From NCBI GenBank assembly GCA_045545595.1, contig JAZQBG010000028.1, positions 1-10,300 of the forward strand: 10,300 bases of DNA, read 5' to 3'. Shown piece after piece: positions 6,960-10,300 of this stretch. The translations under genes were made by a program, and so were the position numbers. The notes below the pieces were generated by a model that was not told where the DNA came from, did not search any database, and worked only from the letters and a program-made list of their open reading frames with translations. The first letter of the stretch is position 1, and every line of letters begins with the position of its first letter. The DNA comes from SIG205 sp045545595. Lineage in GTDB: Bacteria; Bacillota_I; Bacilli_A; RF39; UBA660.

Positions 6960-7923
6960 AAAATATGTAAATTCTTTTTTAATTTTACTTATAACTGTCT
7001 TCTTGACATTTGAAGTAATAATGAATTCTGATGCAGTAATTGACAGTGCAAGATTTTCTTTTACTATTTGGAAAGATAATATATTTCCTACTCTTTTTCC
7101 ATTCTTTGTTGCTTCAAATTTACTTATAAAGTATGGATTTGTTGAGTTAATTGGTGAATTTTTAAAACCTGTTATGAACAAAGTTTTTAAAACTAATGGT
7201 GAAAGTTCTTTTGTATTGATACTTAGTATGTTGAGTGGATTTCCCTCTAGTGCAAAATATACTAAGGAACTATATGATAATGGTTTAATAAATGATAAAG
7301 AAGCATCTAAGCTTCTTACTTTTACGCATTTTCCCAATCCACTATTTGTAATTGGAACCGTTGCGGTAACTTTTATGAACAATAGAACAATTGGTTATTT
7401 TATTCTTTTGTCTATTTATATATCTAATATTATTATTGGTTTAATTTTTAGAAATTATTATGTATCTAGAAGTGATAATTCTAAAGTATCATTAAAAAGA
7501 GCAATCAGAAATATGAAAGATAGATATAAGAAAAACAAAAATTTCGGAACTATCTTAACTGATACTTTAATTGACAGTATTAATTTACTACTTTTAATTT
7601 TAGGTACAATATCACTATTTTTAATTATTAATAAAATTATTACTAATATGTTGGGATTAAATGATTTTAATAGAGCTGTTCTATCAGGTATTTTAGAAAT
7701 GACTGGTGGTTTAAAATATTTTTCTTTATTAAATATCCCATTAAATATTAAAACAATCTTTTCAGCAATGATACTAGCTTTTGGTGGTTTATCAGTTCAT
7801 ACTCAAGTTTACAGCATTATTGCTGATACAAAAATAAAATACACTCCATACTTATGTGCACGACTTATTCACATTGTATTAAGTGGAGTGTTAATGTATT
7901 TATTTATGTTATTTATTCAGTGA
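6955..7923 (+). CDS. ylbJ: YlbJ-family sporulation integral membrane protein
   Basis: This 322-residue polytopic membrane protein has about seven or eight hydrophobic segments, starting with residues 5-22. Family-typical loops are SGFPSSAK (94-101), THFPNPLFVIGTV (124-136), LEMTGG (247-252) and GGLSVHTQ (277-284). These agree with the nucleoside-recognition (Gate) domain proteins of the YlbJ group. In B. subtilis YlbJ is a sigma-E-dependent protein needed for heat-resistant spores. Its presence suggests the organism or its ancestor formed spores, though nothing else here is spore-specific. AGGTG precedes the ATG. A possible promoter is GTGACG (6909-6914) with TATAAC (6932-6937), spacing 17, which would give a leader of only about 10 nt; I hold this weakly. 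The gene is 47 bp from sepM, divergent, and its 3' end overlaps the prepilin gene by 11 bp. Confidence 0.88.
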   Translation: MKKYVNSFLILLITVFLTFEVIMNSDAVIDSARFSFTIWKDNIFPTLFPFFVASNLLIKYGFVELIGEFLKPVMNKVFKTNGESSFVLILSMLSGFPSSAKYTKELYDNGLINDKEASKLLTFTHFPNPLFVIGTVAVTFMNNRTIGYFILLSIYISNIIIGLIFRNYYVSRSDNSKVSLKRAIRNMKDRYKKNKNFGTILTDTLIDSINLLLLILGTISLFLIINKIITNMLGLNDFNRAVLSGILEMTGGLKYFSLLNIPLNIKTIFSAMILAFGGLSVHTQVYSIIADTKIKYTPYLCARLIHIVLSGVLMYLFMLFIQ

Positions 7924-8371
7924 TTTTTAAATTAGCAAAGGTACCATCTTCACCATTTTCACCATTGAACCATACGACTAATCTTAAATTATCATCATCA
8001 TCAGTCGAAATCCAATTGATATAATCTTTTAGAGCTTGATTTGTTATGTTGTTTTTTAACTCATCTTTGGCTGTTTGTGTATTATTAATAAGATAGGCTT
8101 CTTTAATATTTAAATTTTCTTCATCGTTTAAGATACCCAAATCAGTTTCAGAAATTGGAGAATTAGAAACAGTTCCATAATTTTTATTAATTAAATATTC
8201 TTTCAATGTGTTACACTTATACACATCCACTACATTTTCATAATTATCCCTATCTTCAAAACGAGAAGCAGTTTTAGAAATATATATATACATAGAAGTA
8301 GCTAAAGTAGCTATAATACAAACTGTAACAATAGTTTCTGCTAACAAAAAACCTTTTTTGTTTAATTTCAT
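7913..8371 (-). CDS. Type IV prepilin-like / minor pseudopilin protein
   Basis: This 152-residue protein has a class III (prepilin) signal: a short basic leader KLNKKG (2-7), then FLLAETIVTVCIIATLATS, with the conserved Glu at mature position +5 and one hydrophobic helix (about 8-30). A prepilin peptidase would cut after Gly7. The rest is a polar, acidic domain rich in Asn and Asp, ending in a likely strand-rich part (RLVVWFNGENGEDG). Such proteins build type IV pili, type II secretion pseudopili or the Gram-positive competence pilus. I cannot say whether this is a major or minor subunit; the single short C-terminal domain without Cys pairs fits a minor one. The ATG at 8371 has AGGGTGA 5 nt upstream; an alternative GTG at 8380 overlaps that site. 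The PilB-type ATPase gene is divergent. Confidence 0.85.
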   Translation of the reverse strand: MKLNKKGFLLAETIVTVCIIATLATSMYIYISKTASRFEDRDNYENVVDVYKCNTLKEYLINKNYGTVSNSPISETDLGILNDEENLNIKEAYLINNTQTAKDELKNNITNQALKDYINWISTDDDDNLRLVVWFNGENGEDGTFANLKITE

Positions 8372-8376
8372 TTGAT

Positions 8377-8383
8377 TCACCCT
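8377..8383 (-). promoter_or_regulatory. Ribosome binding site deciding the prepilin start
   Basis: AGGGTGA on the minus strand ends 5 nt before the ATG at 8371. The possible GTG start (8380-8378) lies inside this site, so the ATG and the shorter, standard six- to seven-residue prepilin leader are preferred. Confidence 0.65.
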
Positions 8384-8409
8384 AACCTTGTTATTCTTTA
8401 AATTAATTA

Positions 8410-8438
8410 TTGTAATTATTACAAAACTATTATATAAT
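8410..8438 (+). promoter_or_regulatory. Sigma-A promoter of the PilB-type ATPase gene
   Basis: TTGTAA (8410-8415) and a perfect TATAAT (8433-8438) are spaced by 17 nt. Transcription would start near 8445 and give a leader of about 43 nt, with the ribosome binding site AAAAGGGG (8471-8478) before the ATG. Confidence 0.7.
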
Positions 8439-8463
8439 ATATCTAGAATAAAATCTATAACAA
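8428..8463 (-). promoter_or_regulatory. Probable promoter of the prepilin gene, overlapping the ATPase promoter
   Basis: The 12-bp palindrome TATTATATAATA (8428-8439) gives a -10-like box on both strands. On the minus strand TTGTTA (8463-8458) is 18 nt from TATTAT (8439-8434), and a perfect TATAAT lies at 8434-8429. The two divergent promoters share the same melting region, so they could compete or be controlled together. Confidence 0.45.
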
Positions 8464-8487
8464 GAATAATAAAAGGGGCAGAAATTT

Positions 8488-9807
8488 ATGTTAAGAAAGT
8501 TTGATTATGATAAAATACCAGTTGTCGAAGTCGTAAATGATATTATCGTTGATTCTACTAAAAGAAGAGCAAGCGATATTCATTTTGACCCACATGAAAA
8601 ATTTTTATTAGTTAGAATTCGTATAGATGGTGAATTAGTTGACTATGCCGAAATTCCTAATACTCATAAAAAGAATTTAATTACCCGTATTAAAATAATA
8701 TCTGGTATGAATATAACTGAAAGTAGATTGCCACAAGATGGTGCGATAAAAACAACTTTAAAAGATGTAGATTTGGATCTGCGTGTTTCTTCTCTACCAA
8801 CTAACAACGGCGAAAAAATAGTTATTCGTATTCTAGATTACTCTATGAGTTCACAAGGATTAGAAAATTTAGGATTTAACCAAACAAATCTAGAAAAAGT
8901 TCAAAATATGATTAAAGTACCAAATGGTATTATACTAGTTACTGGTGCGACTGGTAGTGGTAAAAGTACCACTGTTTATTCAATTCTAGCAAAATTAAAT
9001 AAAGAAGATATAAATTTGATGACAGTTGAAGACCCAATAGAAATGGATATTGAAGGTATTAATCAAATTCAAGTTAATAGCGAAATTGGTTTAACATTCG
9101 CAAATGTATTACGTTCTGTATTAAGACAAGACCCTAATATAATAATGATTGGGGAAATAAGAGATACTGAAACTGCACAAATTGCAGTACGTGCTTCAAT
9201 TACAGGTCACTTAGTATTATCTACACTACATACTAATAACTCATTAAATACTATTGAAAGATTACTTGATATGGAAGTTGAAAGATATTTACTTGGTAGT
9301 GCCTTAACTGGAATTATTTCTCAGAAATTAGCTAGACAACTTTGTGATAGTTGTAAAAGAAAGAAAACTACTAATGATTATGAAAGAGATTTATTTAAAA
9401 AAGTATTGAATAAAGATGTTGATGAAATTTATGTGCCAGGCGTATGTCCTGAATGTAATAGTGGTTATAAAGGAAGAACAGCAATTCAAGAAGTATTAAT
9501 GATAAATGAAGAAATAAGAGATGCAATTACTAATAACATAAGAAAAGAAGAACTTAGAAAATTAGTATATGAACGTTCTGGAACTACTACTCTACTTCAA
9601 GATGGACTTATGAAAGTAGTTGAAGGTAAAACCTCACTAGAAGAGGTATTAAAACTTATTGAATTAGATGATAGTATGGAAGAAGATGAACAAATAAATA
9701 TCGGTGAAGTAATATCATCCAAAAATAAAGAAAATAATTCGAAAGAAGAAGTTAAACCAATTGAAATTAATATTCAGGATGTTAGTGATGAAATAATAGA
9801 TTTTTAG
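8488..9807 (+). CDS. Type IV pilus / type II secretion assembly ATPase (PilB/GspE/ComGA type)
   Basis: This 439-residue cytosolic hexameric motor ATPase powers extension of pili or pseudopili. In order it shows an N2-type domain (about 12-118, with ASDIHFDPH at 28-36 and LPQDGAI at 81-87), Walker A GATGSGKST (153-161), an Asp box TVEDPIE (179-185), Walker B IIMIGEIRD (218-226) and a His box TGHLVLSTLHTN (239-250). A zinc motif CDSC (286-289) with CPEC (320-323) and GYKGR (326-330) is also present and marks the GspE/PilB branch rather than retraction ATPases. It lacks the N-terminal MshEN (N1) domain of full-length PilB, in line with short Gram-positive ComGA-like ATPases. After residue 393 there is an acidic, low-complexity tail of about 45 residues. 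No platform protein or prepilin peptidase gene is in the window, so pilus, competence and secretion roles cannot be told apart. Confidence 0.93.
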   Translation: MLRKFDYDKIPVVEVVNDIIVDSTKRRASDIHFDPHEKFLLVRIRIDGELVDYAEIPNTHKKNLITRIKIISGMNITESRLPQDGAIKTTLKDVDLDLRVSSLPTNNGEKIVIRILDYSMSSQGLENLGFNQTNLEKVQNMIKVPNGIILVTGATGSGKSTTVYSILAKLNKEDINLMTVEDPIEMDIEGINQIQVNSEIGLTFANVLRSVLRQDPNIIMIGEIRDTETAQIAVRASITGHLVLSTLHTNNSLNTIERLLDMEVERYLLGSALTGIISQKLARQLCDSCKRKKTTNDYERDLFKKVLNKDVDEIYVPGVCPECNSGYKGRTAIQEVLMINEEIRDAITNNIRKEELRKLVYERSGTTTLLQDGLMKVVEGKTSLEEVLKLIELDDSMEEDEQINIGEVISSKNKENNSKEEVKPIEINIQDVSDEIIDF

Positions 9808-9831
9808 AGTGTATATGAGTACACTCTTTTT
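9807..9831 (+). terminator. Intrinsic terminator after the PilB-type ATPase gene
   Basis: GAGTGTA, loop TATGAG, TACACTC forms a perfect 7-bp stem followed by TTTTT. The stem begins at the last base of the TAG stop codon. Confidence 0.88.
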
Positions 9832-9855
9832 CATATAATTTAATGGTGATTATTT

Positions 9856-10116
9856 ATGTATGATTTTTTAATTAATGAATATATTAATAGACTAAGTACC
9901 AATGAAATTAGAAATTTTGCTTTTAAAAAAGGTGTAGAACTTAATGATGAGGAAACCGATATTATTTATGACTACACAAAAAAATATTGGAGAACTTTTG
10001 TCCATGGAAATCCTAGACCTATTTTGGACGAATTAAAAACTAAGGTAAGACCATTTACCTATAATAAAATGGAAACCCTTTATATTGAAGCTAGAGATAA
10101 ATATTTAAGTAAATAA
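9856..10116 (+). CDS. DUF2624 (YqfT-like) family protein
   Basis: This 86-residue soluble, probably all-helical protein has the layout of the DUF2624 family of Bacilli. A start like INRLSTNEIRNFAFKKGVEL (10-29) is followed by an acidic helix (DEETDIIYDY, 31-40), a middle segment TFVHGNPRPILDELK (47-61) and a final helix ending in KY. The family has no established function. The assignment is from remembered sequence pattern only. GGTGAT lies 7 nt before the ATG. A TATAAT at 9834-9839 could serve a promoter of its own, but no good -35 is seen; otherwise it depends on read-through from the ATPase gene. A strong hairpin terminator includes its stop codon. Confidence 0.65.
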   Translation: MYDFLINEYINRLSTNEIRNFAFKKGVELNDEETDIIYDYTKKYWRTFVHGNPRPILDELKTKVRPFTYNKMETLYIEARDKYLSK

Positions 10117-10153
10117 GAGTTTAAGTATCAACCTTAAACTCTTATCTTTTTTT
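10114..10153 (+). terminator. Strong terminator hairpin between convergent genes
   Basis: TAAGAGTTTAAG, loop TATCAAC, CTTAAACTCTTA gives a perfect 12-bp stem, then TC and seven Ts (10147-10153). The TAA at the foot of the 5' arm is the stop codon of the upstream plus gene. The TTA at the foot of the 3' arm is the stop codon of the convergent minus gene. On the minus strand the hairpin is followed by TTATTTACTT, a weaker U-tract, so it may act in both directions but best on the plus strand. Confidence 0.85.
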
Positions 10154-10300
10154 ACGTTCATTCAAATTACTAACTCTAAGTTCAGCTATTCTCTCAAGTC
10201 TATCATTATCTCCATGTATCCATATATTATCAAATGTTGCGGTTACTTCTGGTCCTAGTTTCTCTACAAAACTTCTTACTACTTCTACATGTTCATCACT
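10142..10300 (-). CDS. C-terminal fragment of an unidentified protein (cut by window edge)
   Basis: An open minus-strand frame of 52 codons enters from the right edge and ends at TAA (10144-10142), inside the convergent terminator stem. The visible C-terminus includes EVVRSFVEKLGPEVTATFDN, then WIHGDNDRLERIAEL, and ends in basic NERKKR. It is hydrophilic, probably alternates helices with a short strand, and has no membrane segment. I do not recognise the family. The even reading through the edge, the terminator at the stop and codon use like that of the neighbours support a real gene. Confidence 0.7.
   Translation of the reverse strand, partial: SDEHVEVVRSFVEKLGPEVTATFDNIWIHGDNDRLERIAELRVSNLNERKKR

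Noticed and set aside
6927..7382. Minus-strand open frame of 151 codons
   Set aside because: It is antisense to the ylbJ 5' part, whose family motifs fix the coding strand; there is no plausible ribosome binding site.
7921..7935. TGA at the ylbJ end read as tryptophan (Mycoplasma-type code), adding four residues
   Set aside because: All long genes use TGG for Trp and have no internal TGA, so the standard code fits better.
1..10300. CRISPR array, tRNA, rRNA or insertion-sequence ends
   Set aside because: No regularly spaced repeats, no cloverleaf-like conserved T-loop with acceptor pairing, and no terminal inverted repeats flanking a gene were seen by eye.

Overview
The window is AT-rich DNA from a low-GC Gram-positive bacterium of the Bacilli or a near relative. 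The reasons are B. subtilis-like gene content and order (ylbJ, ylbL/sepM, ylbN/yceD, rpmF), a leucine T-box riboswitch, strong AGGAGG-type ribosome binding sites and very A/T-biased codons. Tryptophan is read from TGG in long intact frames and TGA ends ylbJ, so the standard bacterial code applies rather than the Mycoplasma code. A genus cannot be named from the sequence. Seven of the nine complete protein genes have a recognisable family (one only tentatively), two do not, and two genes are cut by the window edges.

Left part (1-3291, all minus strand): the 5' end of an Rpn-type PD-(D/E)XK nuclease/transposase gene is cut by the left edge. Upstream of it is a transcription unit consisting of a sigma-A promoter, a complete T-box leader with a CUU (leucine) specifier and intrinsic terminator, a small membrane protein gene, and leuS, whose start overlaps the membrane gene by 8 nt. 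A terminator follows leuS directly. Leucine starvation should therefore induce both proteins.

Middle part (3301-6959, minus strand): a tight five-gene unit starts at an extended -10 promoter and ends at a terminator just after rpmF. Its order is a SepM/YlbL PDZ-Lon protease, a beta-lactamase-fold serine hydrolase, an unrecognised repeat-containing protein, YceD and ribosomal protein L32. It matches the B. subtilis ylbL-ylbM-ylbN-rpmF order, except that the hydrolase and the unknown gene occupy the place of ylbM. ylbJ lies just upstream but is inverted and divergently transcribed.

Right part (6955-10300): ylbJ (plus) overlaps tail to tail with a type IV prepilin-like gene (minus). That gene diverges from a PilB/GspE-type assembly ATPase (plus) across a 116-bp region with a symmetrical double -10 box. 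A terminator follows the ATPase gene. Next come a small DUF2624-like gene and a hairpin terminator holding its stop codon and that of an unidentified minus-strand gene cut by the right edge.

Nothing here proves a wholly new system. The best leads are the hydrolase plus repeat-protein pair in the ylbM slot, the leucine-controlled membrane protein, and the split prepilin/ATPase locus with a shortened ATPase carrying an acidic tail.
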